Made by a program: the position numbers and the translations under genes | The notes under the pieces: generated by a model | The model's input: the letters and a program-made list of their open reading frames with translations, nothing else | What the model was told of the DNA's origin: nothing | Databases searched by the model: none | In this document: one piece after another, positions 9,568-21,600 of the stretch | Layout: every line of letters begins with the position of its first letter | How positions within the stretch are numbered: the first letter of the stretch is position 1 | Source: Schistosoma haematobium | Lineage: Eukaryota > Platyhelminthes > Trematoda > Strigeidida > Schistosomatidae | Assembly (NCBI RefSeq): GCF_000699445.3 | Contig: NC_067196.1 | Location: 30,152,616 to 30,216,615 of the forward strand | Reading direction: 5' to 3' | DNA length: 64,000 nt

Positions 9568-10254
9568 ATTATTCATACACCAAGTATTTATGTTAATCAA
9601 AAGACTTATGGCTATCGCAGCGTATATTCTGAATATAATCATGAACTTCAAAATGATACCACCTTTGATCATATCCTTCTCTGAAGTCCTATGTAACATA
9701 ATTTTAACAAATCTGTCACTAATATTCATTCCAAACAATTTGATAAATCGCGTCATTTCAAATAATCTATCCTTACTATTCTTGAGCCCTTCTCTCTACC
9801 TTGTATCAATCCAATAATCCGATAACTTAGAGTGAATTCTGTAGTTATACACATAATATGGTTAACTACTATGAACTAAGTGCATTAAAGTGCATAAAAG
9901 TGCATATAACAAATATGGTATCCATTCAAAAAGTGACTAGCGAAAATGTGTGGTTAAAAGCGAACATTTTAATAAAAGTGAGCATTGAAATGAGAATAGA
10001 ATTTTTAAGGATGTGAAATACGTTCAATCTGCCCTCTGTCTCTTTGCCTCTACAATCAATTAAAAACATAATTATGTAAACGTCTAATGGAATGTCCACT
10101 TGATTCCTGGGAAAATATATTGTGATTCACTTGGAACGATTTAGTATTAAAACCGGAATATCATTTATTGTGTAACGATCGAATACAGTTTTAACACATT
10201 ACATGGAGCAACATACTTGCCATTGCTAGAGAAAATCGTACTTTCGTGCTTATT
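9568..10254. other. Intergenic A+T-rich DNA
   Basis: No gene seen. A short decameric tandem (GTGCATTAAA, GTGCATAAAA, GTGCATATAA) lies at about 9878-9908. Confidence 0.4.
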
Positions 10255-10740
10255 ATTATCATCATCACTCAAAGTCGTCAACAAGTGACAGTGTACTTCC
10301 CTGAAATAAATCAGTTCGTTCCAGATACAAGATCAATAGTAATACTGAATCAAAAATTGAACATTTTAATATCGAGTGAGTCGGCTTATTGGGTGTATGA
10401 TAAATTTGAAAAATAGTATTTAAATAGACCAAAAAGCAAATATTATTAATATCTTGATTTCACAATAACTGATTAATGTAATGTAAATTTTTATTAATGG
10501 TTATCATTTGAAATCGTCAACAAATGTCAATACTCTTCTCTGAAGGTAACTATTTCGTTCTAAACAAAGGACTTACTGTAATATCGGATTTAATATAATG
10601 CCTATAAACTGTCGTTATTAAGTAAATGACATAACCGAACAATATGATCTGAATAGATCAATGCATAATTGGTATTGTTATCTTGATTTTTGCAAAACCT
10701 GGTTAATTTAATGAACATTTAAATAATAAAAGGGAACCAA
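10255..10740. repeat. Diverged tandem duplication, period ~243 bases
   Basis: Matching landmarks recur in the same order. CGTCAACAA occurs at 10276 and 10519. CAGTTCGTTC...GTAATA is followed by a similar TATTTCGTTC...GTAATA about 243 bases on. TCTTGATTT...CTGATTAATGTAATG recurs near 10683 as TCTTGATTT...CTGGTTAATTTAATG. No coding potential. Confidence 0.5.
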
Positions 10741-12780
10741 AATAAAGTCTAGGTATACCATAGTATATATCTAAAACTATAATATGAAATTCATACACCT
10801 TGTCGTTTTCGGTGTAAATTATGGGATGATGATTACCGAAAATATAAATTATGGATTAAATTGTCGAATTTTTACTTACTAAGCTTGAATTGATTACTGT
10901 TATGGTGTTTTAAGTACAATGATAATTCAGCAAAACATTACTAGGTGATCCGATCACTTTCAAGTATTTAACTGAATAGTAGGTGAAAAAACAAACAAAT
11001 AAGAATGAAGCAACACATCTACTTATTATTATTTTGGTCATTAATAATTACCGGCTAGTGGAAATTACCTCATACTTAACATGATATAAGAACATATCGT
11101 TTAACTGTTAAAACTTATTAATACCACTTGAACTGACATACGCATTGCATACCCTGAATTCACAATAAGATGTTGGTAGCTATATTCTAACTTCTTGTAA
11201 ACATCATATAAAACGTACTGAAAGATTGCGAGACTCATAATTGTTCACAACACACAATAATGAGCTATATACACAAGCAAGAATATTCTGACGTTTATCA
11301 TGTAGAGATATAACAGTATTACTGATATATTTATGTTCTTAGATAAACTGCTTTCATCTGTTACACAATTTCTAATTATTCCTATCAGTCTGATATATGT
11401 ATGTAAATTTGCACTTTCTTTGTCAACTCTGAAGATAAATGCACTATCAAAAGAATAATTTGTTCAGTTAGAATATCTTTGTCAACCCACTATAAACGAA
11501 TTCGTCAAATTCTATGTAGGATATCATATATCTTTCTTCATTTAACTAACTTTTTTCACTGACGTAAGAAAAATGTCATGAATATGCTAAAGAGTAACTA
11601 CATAAAATGTTTGACCAGCCATATCGTCACTTACCTAAAGAAAGACATTATTTACGTAATCGGATTCATGAATTTTGTTGACAGTTATATTTCCATCATT
11701 CCTTTACTTGGCTTGAACGATCACTGCCTTTCTTAAATAAACGTTATATATTATGTATGTAAAGTGAATTCAGTTAGTAAGCGGGAAACTCTGAATTTAA
11801 GTTTGTGATTTGGCACTGATTAGCATGTTGTACCTGTAACACTGAGCGAACTGTTGCTTCTTGATGGATATGATATCTGGTCACCTAGGTGGCGATGTCG
11901 AATCACTTAGACTAGTGGTCATATTACAATCTTACAAATTGAACTTAATCATCAGTAAACGGATCAGACAAACACGATGTTGTTCACTACTCAGTGATCA
12001 TTCAAAGGTGTTTAAGAAAGTAGTAATAATGTTATGAATAGCTCTTTCATAGTAAAAAATCATTACTGTAAGGCAAACGGTGTTGTAACATCTATTTATA
12101 AAATCATCGGTGTATTTGCTATATTGAATCGAGGCCGATTTTTGAACTTAAAACTTATAATTAAACACTTATACAGCTAATTTGTCTGTAATAATGAACT
12201 CTTCAGCATAATTACATGTATGAACGTGGATATTTAAAAAATAAATATCATTTTCTAGCCATACTGGTAATAGCTTCAAACGATACTTCGTTTTATCCGA
12301 ATAAAACCTTTACGAAGCTCAGCAGAACTATAGTCTTATTTGGATTTTTAACAAGTTCTAATGTGGTATCTAAATACCTTTTCTTTTAATAAAAGTAAAC
12401 TCACAGATTAAGGAACGAATAGCTCAAATTATTCATGTTAATATTAATTTCAATCCATATTAACATGAACAAATATGCAAGTATCATAATGTGATTTAGT
12501 ACCCTGTAGTGTAGCAACTAAAAAACAAACAAATTATTGAATCGATATTATGAGATCGAGCGATTATGCTAGATATGTGGCAGATGGATTTAGTAAGTAC
12601 ACATTATGATAAATTGATTTTCTTATCAGTCCAAGTCAAACATGACCGATACACTCCTGATTAATGTGTTTGGTTTTTTTCTTGAAAATATTAATTTCCG
12701 TTAGTCATAATGTGCCTACGATTTAATCTAGTTTAACCAATTCATCTCCTATTTTATATTATACAACCCGAAAAAATACA
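10741..12780. other. Intergenic A+T-rich DNA with one dispersed-repeat fragment
   Basis: No exon-like sequence seen. The segment 11860-12010 (CACTTAGACTAGTGGTCA and downstream ACAAACACGA) is a diverged copy of a repeat also present at 16235-16390 and, inverted, at 57550-57675. Confidence 0.45.
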
Positions 12781-12782
12781 AA

Positions 12783-12935
12783 CCAAACCATTTCATTATC
12801 CCTAAACTCCGACTGAAGTTAGACATAGAAGTAACTGCAAAGATGCTCCACATTCTTTTCAAGAATATTTGGGAGAAAGAAAAAGTCTTGATGGACTGGA
12901 AAGAAGGATACCTCGTCAAGATAATAAAGAAAAGA
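12783..12935 (+). pseudogene. RTE-type LINE reverse-transcriptase fragment
   Basis: The + frame reads KLDIEVTAKMLHILFKNIWE then KVLMDWKEGYLVKIIKK, matching the conserved RT segment of RTE/SR2-like LINEs (pattern: ...LF..IWE.E..P.DWKEG.L.K..KKG). The conserved continuation toward the first catalytic block is missing. After about 12935 the frame continues as 100 residues of unrelated sequence to 13144. A 5'- and 3'-truncated dead copy. Confidence 0.6.
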
Positions 12936-13985
12936 AACACCAATCCCAGATTAGGTTTACAACAGAGTGTTGTCGAATCAGATGAAAGATTCCGTAGATG
13001 TCCAACTTGGGGATCAACAGAATCAAAATTTTTATATGTATTGTTTAGTCCGACCAATTTCTTTGTCGAAATAAATCACAAAGAAATTATTAAATTGCAT
13101 AAAACGGGTATAATTCATTTTAATTCTATTTGTTTTACCATTTAATTTACTACACTTACTAAGAAAAGACGGATTTTGCATATTAACCCTAAATATTTAT
13201 TCAAATGTATGAATCGCAATAGAGATTATAAGGACCTAAAATTGATTCCATCTATATTTAAATATTTTGGACTTAGTGTACGGTTTAAAAGGTAAATTAA
13301 CTACCGTAAGTGAAAAGAGCAGATGTGTTATATAACTAACACCAAAATATCAAGACAAAAGAAATAGTATCCAAATTTCAATTTTATTATTCTTAACTCC
13401 AGATTCTTCAGATTGCTTGAAAACTAAAAACGTTAGGAAAATAGAGCGATAAATTGTTGAAACACTTTATTTTCAAACATGTCATTTTATGTGACAATAT
13501 TAATGTAGTGATATTTCAGGCAATAAGGTTTGAGGCTTTACGTTTGAAATTGACCATTTTTGTACCATGTAACAATCGAACGTATAAAAATGTGTGTAAA
13601 TGTCGCAGAAAACGATATACGAAATTAAATTCGTAATATCTAGTACCTTAGGTCATGTAATATTTCCAAAGCTAAATATTTTAACTATCTAGGTGAAATG
13701 ATATGATACTAAATTGTACTAGATATTAATATGTAGATTTACTGAGAACATTACATTGAAACAGAAATGAGAACAGCTGAACTTCAGAAGCATTAATTTG
13801 TAACATAGGTTTTCGACGAGACTATTATTTATGGACGACCTTCGAACGAATCTTAAGTGACTATGAGAAATATTAGCCAATATTAGCAAGTCAGTATATA
13901 GTAAAAAGATGTTATACAAAACCAAGAAAATAAAGTGTATACACTTCTTATACGTGGTTGAAAAACTTGATATGGTTAGAAAGAG
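12936..13985. other. Intergenic A+T-rich DNA
   Basis: Nothing recognised; the small open frames at 13454-13636 and 13719-14030 have no recognisable domain in those frames. Confidence 0.4.
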
Positions 13986-13989
13986 GTTC

Positions 13990-14245
13990 AGAGGTTCTAA
14001 AATCGTAATGCATGCAGCAGAGGAAATCATCCACCACGGCTACAGAATAGTCATCCTCTGGTGCCATGATAGGATCGTAAGAACTCCTTCAGTCTCGATA
14101 ACATAGCTCCAACATTGTTTGTGTGCACTCCGGTTGTTGAGTACACAAAATCCCACTTGTGGATAACGATACGATGCACATAATCAAGCCTATGTATGAG
14201 TCTGTACGCTCTCCAATCATTCGTATATATTGTAGAAGCTGGCTG
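13990..14245 (-). pseudogene. Merlin (IS1016/ISXO2-like) DNA transposase fragment, frameshifted
   Basis: Read on the - strand from 14245: STIYTNDWRAYRLIHRLDY, then VHRIVIHKWDFV, TTGVHTNN and LSRLKEFLRSYHGTR, down to a TGA at 14051-14053. This is the C-terminal half of the Merlin/ISXO2 transposase catalytic domain: the D.WRAY block carrying the second Asp, then the GVHTN...W..LK..L block, here with Gly-Ala-Met where the family usually has Glu-x-x-W. A +1 shift at the end continues the family's terminal block (VAVVDDFLCC) to about 13990. An upstream stop in frame (TAA ~14258-14260) shows that the N-terminal half is lost. Confidence 0.7.
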
Positions 14246-14249
14246 CAGC

Positions 14250-14650
14250 CAATGTTACAAGTGCTTTTATTATCAAGTTCGTACTAATTGTCGTAATTCG
14301 CCTTAATTGGGGATTATATATAGGATTTTCATCATGAACTGACATTACCTATAATGCCAAAACTATTTGGCCAAATGGATAAAAGGCTTTCGCACCGAAA
14401 TCCGAGATTTGTTATCTTATACCTGATTGGTTCGTCCACAAATTATAGTCTCGTCGTTTTATTTGTTATAGCCGCTCAATTATCACGTTCCGTACAAAAT
14501 TCCCTGGGAATCGATCGTACGTTAGCATAAAGTATTGAAGTTGGTGCTGTGTCCTTGAAATCCCTCAAACGCTTATGATTGGCTCGTCCATGAATCATAG
14601 TCTCGCCGGACTTTCCTTAACATGAATGCATGATCATATAACAACATTTT
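14250..14650. repeat. Unclassified repeat with an internal duplicated motif
   Basis: Two similar segments, 14425-14458 (TGGTTCGTCCACAAATTATA...) and 14579-14611 (TGGCTCGTCCATGAATCATA...), lie ~152 bases apart in a block of higher G+C. It resembles an LTR-type or transposon fragment and may belong with the Merlin piece; not resolved. Confidence 0.35.
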
Positions 14651-16005
14651 GCTTAGATAAAAGTTATTCAAATTCAAACTTGAGATAAAGTAGAATTAAC
14701 TTCGAAGGTTTAATGTTATTCATTATTTTTTATATTGTATAAATTTTTATTTAGCTAGTCAAGTACTTACTTATTTACCAGTATCACAGCTTAAAAGGAA
14801 AGTATCTCTGATAATTAAGCGAAAACTAATTTCCATGCTGTGTGGTAAGTGAAATGTAATTATCGAAATGTAGTTCCAATAATAAATGTTTTATTAAACA
14901 TGGGCATATTACTTAACTAGAATTGATGGATTACTATTTGACAAATTCGATTCAACAATTAAACACTGAAACAAAACTTTCATTCTTATCTTGTTTAGTA
15001 TATGTAATCAATAATTATATACATATATAGGATGCCTTCAAAAATATAGATAAACAAAACTATCTCGGAAAGGATATCGTTACATAAATAATAATCAGAT
15101 GCTACTCTCTTGTCCTAACAACTATAACTTTTACGATCCTATACTAGAACGAAACGGCCGTCCAGTGCTTCCAGGTTTTCCATGGTGGCCTAGCTTTAAT
15201 TGACTCATGATTTCAACTAGTGAAATTTCTAAAATCTCCACACAACCCCTTCTCATTTTAAAATTATTGTTAAATATAATTTTCCACTAGATAAATTACA
15301 TCAAGTTTTGATTTAGTAAAGTAAGTAGTATTAAGAAACTATATACTTAAATGCAGATCATCTAAACAATTAGTGAATATCTTTTCTTTAAATTAAGTCA
15401 AACTTAATAAATAGTTAATCGAGCAGTTTGTTCATCAATGCCAAAATTATATAACGAACATACTATTTAAATTAAATGAGTCTTGTGACATTTATGAAAG
15501 AGAGAAAGGAATCATTACGCAATCAAATGATCATTATGATATATGTACTATTTAAGTATCTAAATAATCAGTAAATGTAAATCTTCATTTCTTATCTATA
15601 ATAAGAATGTTATTTTATACGATAAAAAAATTTTATAAATAGTTCTTATAGAAATTATCAATCAACAAAGTTTGTTTTTTTTGGTTGAGTGGCATTTTTA
15701 AAAATTTCTAAATTGAAGACAATGGATTTAGTTTAATGAAAAAATCATACTTTCTTACAATGTAAAAGTAAAATAAACTTTGATCAATTTAGAATATTAA
15801 ATGATTCGTATTAGTTATTTGTAGATTATAACAAAGATGATCCCTAACAATGATTAACCATTTGAGAAAAATGAAGTTAGTATTATGAATATATGACAAG
15901 ATTGAAATTTATGCAATAAAAGCTTCTAGTCAGAACTGATAGATTCATGAAAAATAAGAAGTGATATTATATGAATAATGAATGCATAAACGTATAACTC
16001 TAGTA
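14651..16005. other. Intergenic A+T-rich DNA with a Sm-alpha SINE tail
   Basis: 15138-15250 is a 3' fragment of the Sm-alpha-type SINE (ACGAAACGGCCGTCCAGTGC followed by the CATGGTGGCCTAGCTT tail). The rest holds nothing recognisable. Confidence 0.55.
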
Positions 16006-16009
16006 AGAT

Positions 16010-16390
16010 GGTGGTTGAAGGTAGTCAAAAGAAACCCTGAATCTGTATTTCATGCTACTCAGCACTCATCAGCAAGGTGTATCCGTAATCTTGAGGGAAC
16101 TAGTGTCCCCTGACGGATTTGATCCCATGTCACACAGCTTCACAGTCAGAGACGTTACCACTGAGCTGTCCAGGCCGCAACCAACGCGAGTCTAGGGTTT
16201 CCTGTTGACTATCTCCAACCAATATCTTATCTCAACATAGTGCACGCATTGTCGAGTCACCTAGACTAGTGGCCACATTGCAGCTTGGTCGATAGCAATC
16301 GATCTGCACTAAGAAGGACTTGACACACACGACATTTATCACCACGCTGTGATCAATCAATTATGATATAACGCTAGTCTTAGGAGACTT
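16010..16390 (-). mobile_element. tRNA-like SINE with hammerhead, fold-back copy
   Basis: On the - strand 16180-16010 reads: a tRNA-like pol III promoter (box A AGCTCAGTGGTAACG; degenerate box B), a hammerhead motif (16077-16035) and a tail. To the right, from 16190 on the + strand, the tail-side sequence GGTTTCCTGTTGACTATCTC appears again in the opposite orientation, so two copies are joined head to head. The same subtype lies at 59885-60065. 16235-16390 is a further dispersed segment often found with it. Confidence 0.7.
16035..16077 (-). ncRNA. Hammerhead ribozyme motif (SINE subtype iii), stem III eroded
   Basis: - strand order: CCTTG, CTGATGA, GTGC, six-base loop, GCAT, GAAA, then TACAGA where an intact copy has CCCGGG, then a CAGGG partner of CCTTG. 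Core residues are intact and stem II keeps 4 pairs (one G-U). Stem III no longer pairs, so cleavage is doubtful. Confidence 0.6.
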
Positions 16391-17414
16391 TTAATAACAT
16401 TCTCAGTATATTGTGACTTTTACTTACGATATAAATATTCTGTAGATTAACCATCCTTCTTTTTAAAATATGTATTGACTGAATTAATTAACAACAAATA
16501 TCATACTTTTCAAAGATGTACAGAAAAAAATTCTTCCTCAAAATTAGTGCTATTAATGTGAATCACATATTTTATGATAATTTTCATCAGTAAACAAATA
16601 CTAGTACATAAGATCTTATTTCTTACTCACATTTCAATTTCTTTGAACAAATCAAGGTTATAATACACTAAAGTTTTGTGAGATTTCAGTAAGAAACAAA
16701 AACGTATACTTTGTAAATGATAACAGGTGATCTATGATATCGTGATCTTTTATACAATAATTAACTGAAATCTATCTATCTATACCTATCTATCTATCTA
16801 CATATCTACCTATATATATATAGTACTTTTAATTATGCTCATAATATATAAACACAGAAATTAGGACAAATAGATATAAATTCAATGAAACAATATTCTT
16901 TTCATCTATTCAATTAATGAATGAATCAGTCTATTATTAATAATACTTTATGCTGTACAGTATTAATATAAATATAAATAAATATTGGTATGTACACTAG
17001 AAAAAAGTGTTTAAATAAACAATTTATTACATCAAAATATAACATTCAATATACATCAACTAAATTAATATTATATAACTGGATGAATTCAAAAGTTAGT
17101 TAAATAATCATGAGTTGATATTATAGTTATAAGACAATAATCTTATTACTTAGTTTATTGAATTGTATTACTTGTATATTATCAGAAAGGGTTTTGTATA
17201 TTAAACGATTGTTTCTTTAACGAAATAAAATTAATATCAAAATGGGTTTTATGGATATGGTAATAAATTCAATAGTTGAGATCATGAGTGAATTGAAACC
17301 AAACTCATAATCTAAACTATTTAAATGACATTAAGCATACTATGTAATATTAGGCAATATTTTATAAGCTATTTTAAATATTGTTTTCATCATAAAATCA
17401 AGTTTATAACAATA
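16391..17414. other. Intergenic A+T-rich DNA with a CTAT microsatellite
   Basis: An imperfect (CTAT)n / (CTAC) tract lies at 16770-16812. No gene-like sequence. Confidence 0.5.
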
Positions 17415-17985
17415 CTGAAAAGAGCAAGAATAAAGATTCTAGCAGAATAGCATGAATTCATTTTATTTCATTTGGGCCGTGTCAGCTGCTTACAACTTGT
17501 GCTATTTTAAATCATAATTACATAATGGGTTTAAATTACTTACATGAAACGGTTTAGTTGGAAGTTAGATTGAAGACATATTAGTATAGTATAGCAAGGA
17601 TATAAATAAATTTAACAAACGAATTTATTTCAACCATCTCCCAAACTAGTAGTTTTATTTTATTAACTGAGCTCTACTCATTTTATTTCTGTCAGTGTTT
17701 ACTTATTATGTAATCACTTGTTTCTGGCCGTTTGAACTGTTGTCATAATCAATGTTGTAGAATGTTCAGTGTATTGAATTTATTTACGTACTTTCTATAC
17801 CATGCTAATGTGTTTTCAACATAACTTTCAACTAAACTCTTTCATGTACGTAATCTAAACCCATTTCATAATTATAATTTTAATTATCATAGGTCGTAAG
17901 CAGCTGACGAGACGCAAACGAAATAAAAATGAATTCATGATATTCTGCTAGAATCTTTGCTCTTGCTCTATTCAAAATGATAAAT
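17415..17985. repeat. Inverted pair of Penelope-like element ends carrying hammerheads
   Basis: 17415-17580 and 17810-17985 are inverted copies (~165 bases each, ~230-base spacer). Each contains a PLE-type hammerhead: on the - strand at 17489-17442 and on the + strand at 17900-17948. Related single copies lie at 35640 and 45100, the latter attached to a PLE endonuclease ORF, which identifies the family. Confidence 0.65.
17900..17948 (+). ncRNA. Hammerhead ribozyme, PLE type, core intact
   Basis: GCAG (stem I), CTGACGA, a short stem II region (17911-17919), GAAA, an imperfect A/T palindrome around GAATTC forming stem III, then T and CTGC closing stem I. The catalytic CUGANGA and GAA are intact. 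Stem II is very weak, as in other PLE hammerheads. The inverted partner at 17442-17489 has a mutated core (CTGACAC). Confidence 0.6.
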
Positions 17986-18242
17986 GGAACTAAGTGTACG
18001 AAATTTTCTACAATAGAAGATTAAAATGTTAATAGTGAATTTTTGAATGGTAATGTATGTTCAAAATATGGAGTTCAGGATCATTTACCACTAAGTTAGC
18101 TAAAACTTAAGCTAATCTATGGTATTTGTTGATAGTCATAGAAGTTACCAACAAAATAAAATAAATTAAGAGTACTGATTCAACTTTTGATATCTACATT
18201 AATGATATTTTTATTGAGTACACATACATTTAAGTGATTTAG
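17986..18242. other. Intergenic, nothing recognised
   Basis: A+T-rich DNA. Confidence 0.4.
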
Positions 18243-18540
18243 AGTTTGGTATGTGCGTATACACGATCCCGCCTCGCGAGATTCGAATCCAGGACCTGTC
18301 ATTCTTGCGCGAGGGCGCCTAATCACTAGACCACTATGCAGACCGGCATCCGGCGGTGTTAATATCTAACTTCAAATAATCCACCAAATTGAACGACACA
18401 TCCACCATTGTCACCAGCGAGTTACTACCTCACGACAGACCTTATTGAATTCCACTGGTCATTGATTCTCACTAGAACTCTAGGATATACCTCTTGCAGC
18501 CAGTCACTAGTGAGCATATGTTGATTAATATCAGATTGGG
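18243..18540 (-). mobile_element. Sm-alpha-type SINE, tRNA-like part only
   Basis: On the - strand: TCCTGGATTCGAATCTCGCG (box B) preceded by GTGGTCTAGTGATTAGGCG (box A), with the upstream unit (CACTAGTGACTGGC...) at 18400-18510. The hammerhead and 3' tail expected to the left of 18250 are missing, so it is 3'-truncated. Confidence 0.7.
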
Positions 18541-18649
18541 TTTTTGTAGATATTATAGTAATGATATTTCAATGTCATTTTACTTAATTGATTAGGCATA
18601 AACCTATCAAAAACATAATTATCTTCACTTTTTTTCAATGATATTGTAG

Positions 18650-21600
18650 GAAAATCATTTAAGAGATTTTGATATGACTGCGGGAGAGATAAATAGATTA
18701 AACAAACTAGAAAGGAGGTAATTATTATCATATTATTACTCTCTATTTCTTATTTAGAAAATATTTTACAACTCGTTTTAAGAAACACAGTGGCAAAAGA
18801 AATACAACTCAAAATCAATGTAATACAAATAAGGTTTTGAATAAAACAATTCGACAACAGAAGGATGTTCTGATAGATCGACCAGTTGAAACAAAGACGT
18901 GTAATAAACAGAACTTGGGGAAACCTATTAAAGGTTCTTCAATGTTTAATAGTTGTTTATTCTATTTGTATTTAACACAGACTATCCACTTAGATTCTTG
19001 TCATGTGAACCACTACAGGCATGTTCATTGTTTCAATTCACCGTTTGAAACATTTGAGAAGAACAAACATGTGACAAATGTTGGTGAGTAAATTATCAAT
19101 TTTCTAAATTTTCTAAATGAAAAGGATGAAATTAATTTTAGCATTTCAAACTTGTTCAGATGCAAATAGTTATATGATAAATATATGTCGTTATGCTTAA
19201 AACGTTTCATTTGAAAAGAAGACATGAGTAGAGTAATCCACTTTCTTTTGGACATTTCAAGTTCAGTGTTGGAATCATCTGCATAACCGTTGAAAACACC
19301 AATACGTCAGACAACGGAGCTCAATCATTTCAGGATTAAGAAGATTACTTATTACTAAAATAGGATGGTTTTAATCTAGGTTAAGAATTTGAACTATTAA
19401 AATCTAACTCAATGGTACCAAATTGAGTTTTTGATTAAATCCATGTGAGACCTTGTGTGTAGACCACTGTTTCATACTAGGATACAAGAACTGTTATCTT
19501 TCATCTTCTATGTTCTTCAAGTTCATACTAGTCATCTTTCGAAAAGCATCTACTTGATTTCTCTGAAAATTAGTAGAACGTATAAATGCACAAACTCAAT
19601 ATTCGTGGATATCTTTTAATGGTCAAAAGATTTCATCCTAAAACTCAATTCACATTTTTTTATTAAAGACAATTCTTAATCTACATTTGAATGCTATGTA
19701 ATAGTTTAATTATTCTCTAATCATTTTACCACTTAGGAGACGATGACGATTTTTTTCTGTTAATGATGAAAATCGATATTGTTTAGACCATATTCTAGAA
19801 TGAAACGTAAATTGATCGAATCTCAAGTCATTCCTAATAGTTTTAATTGAGCTTTGTGTATTAGATGGAGTAAATTATTTTTTTTTTAAATTCGGAACAA
19901 AAAACTAGTTTATGTAGTTTTACACTTACCATTAGTTTAATTGTGCATATATAAATAAAAATATATTTCAGTAAACCAACTAAACAATGTTTTTCTTAAG
20001 TTTCATTAATATATATTACTTCCTATAATTATGTTATTCTCAGATCATGCAAATCGATCTTGTTTTTCAAAACGTTATGAAATGAGAAAAAATGAGTAAG
20101 CAACAAAATGATAAATTGTAATATTCTTAGTTTTGTTTTATTTAATATTGAGCGTTATTTGTTAATTTAAACCTTAGTGTATAAACTTATTTCTATCCAA
20201 ACTAGATTGTTATTGATGTTGTTCAAGATAATAATCAATATTTCACAGTGGAATCATTCAATTTAAAGGACGTAATACAAATGAGTGTATCCATCTACGA
20301 TACTAAATTTAATTGATTTGTATTCTTAACCGTAGGAATAGCACTGTATTTCAATTCATGAAATATCAAACTTCCAAAATACATCACATGACAAATTCAT
20401 TGGTTTCAACAATTGAAATCATGAGTCAACTGAGGCTTGACCACCATGGAAAACCTGGAGAAACTGGATGGCGCAGTGCTAAGGAGTCCCATACTAGGAC
20501 GAAACGGCCGTCAAAGCTTCCAGGTTTTCTATGGTGGTCTAGCTTCAATTGACTCAACTACTGAAATTACTAAAATCTCCACAAAACCCCTTCTCATAAA
20601 ATTTATAAGTATTGAAACTTTTGAATGATAAAACATATGATTAAAATATTTGGTTTGTTGAGGATAATAACTAAATATTAGTTTATTTTTATTTTTCATT
20701 TCGTTTAAATTGTTTGCTGTTATAAATGAATGTATGATGTCTATATTCTCAACAGATAGAATAACATCAATATTACTTTTGTAGTGAACGAGAACAACAT
20801 TGGGGACAATCATATGTTTTTGAACATAAAATTACAGAATGTTTGAATAAAATCTGAAAACTAGACAATAAATATTTCATTGGCAAAACGTCAATCAATC
20901 ATCTCAGACTTGATTGTTCCTCTATTTCCATACCAATCATTCTCTGATCTTGTTCTATTTTCTTCAATCTTCTTAACTGTCTACCGTCAGGCATTCTCAC
21001 TATCGATTGATGATACATACTACTTATATCTGTCGATATCATTAGTACACATCACACAATCGTTTAAAAATAGTCAATTTATTGCGTGCGTGGTTATTTT
21101 TAACCATTTAAAATGTGAACATTTCTGTTTTTTTGATTGTTTGACTGTCAAGTATGATGTCAAATATTTTTTTAAAGTTGGTTGAAATTAAAGATAGTAA
21201 CGTTTTTGTGTGGTCGTGTGAATTATGAATTCATCAATGATTGACAATTAATTGCTTTTAAAAGTCATTAATTAACGTTATTCTTTTCTTTCTGAAAATA
21301 AAAATTTTGTTAGGTAATTTTGTTGAAAGAATAGTAACACATTAGAATGTGGCTTGAAGGCACAGATGAACATATATTTTATTTCATGACTTATTAGTAA
21401 TTATTGTCATATCATCTAGTATTTAATAATGATTAATTGGCTTTCCGACTAAAAGTCAGAGTCACTCAAACACATGAGTTCATATACAATGTTAAATATG
21501 CGTCGTTAATGGATTATTTTAATCAAGCAACCTAAGTTCGGAGATAGCTGTCAATTTCTTCTAAACATCATAAATCAAAATTTGAACCTATTTAGAAAAC

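Noticed and set aside
12749..13145. ~100-codon frames on both strands considered as a host gene
   Set aside because: The + frame begins as an RTE reverse-transcriptase fragment; the remainder has no support and the - frame is its shadow.
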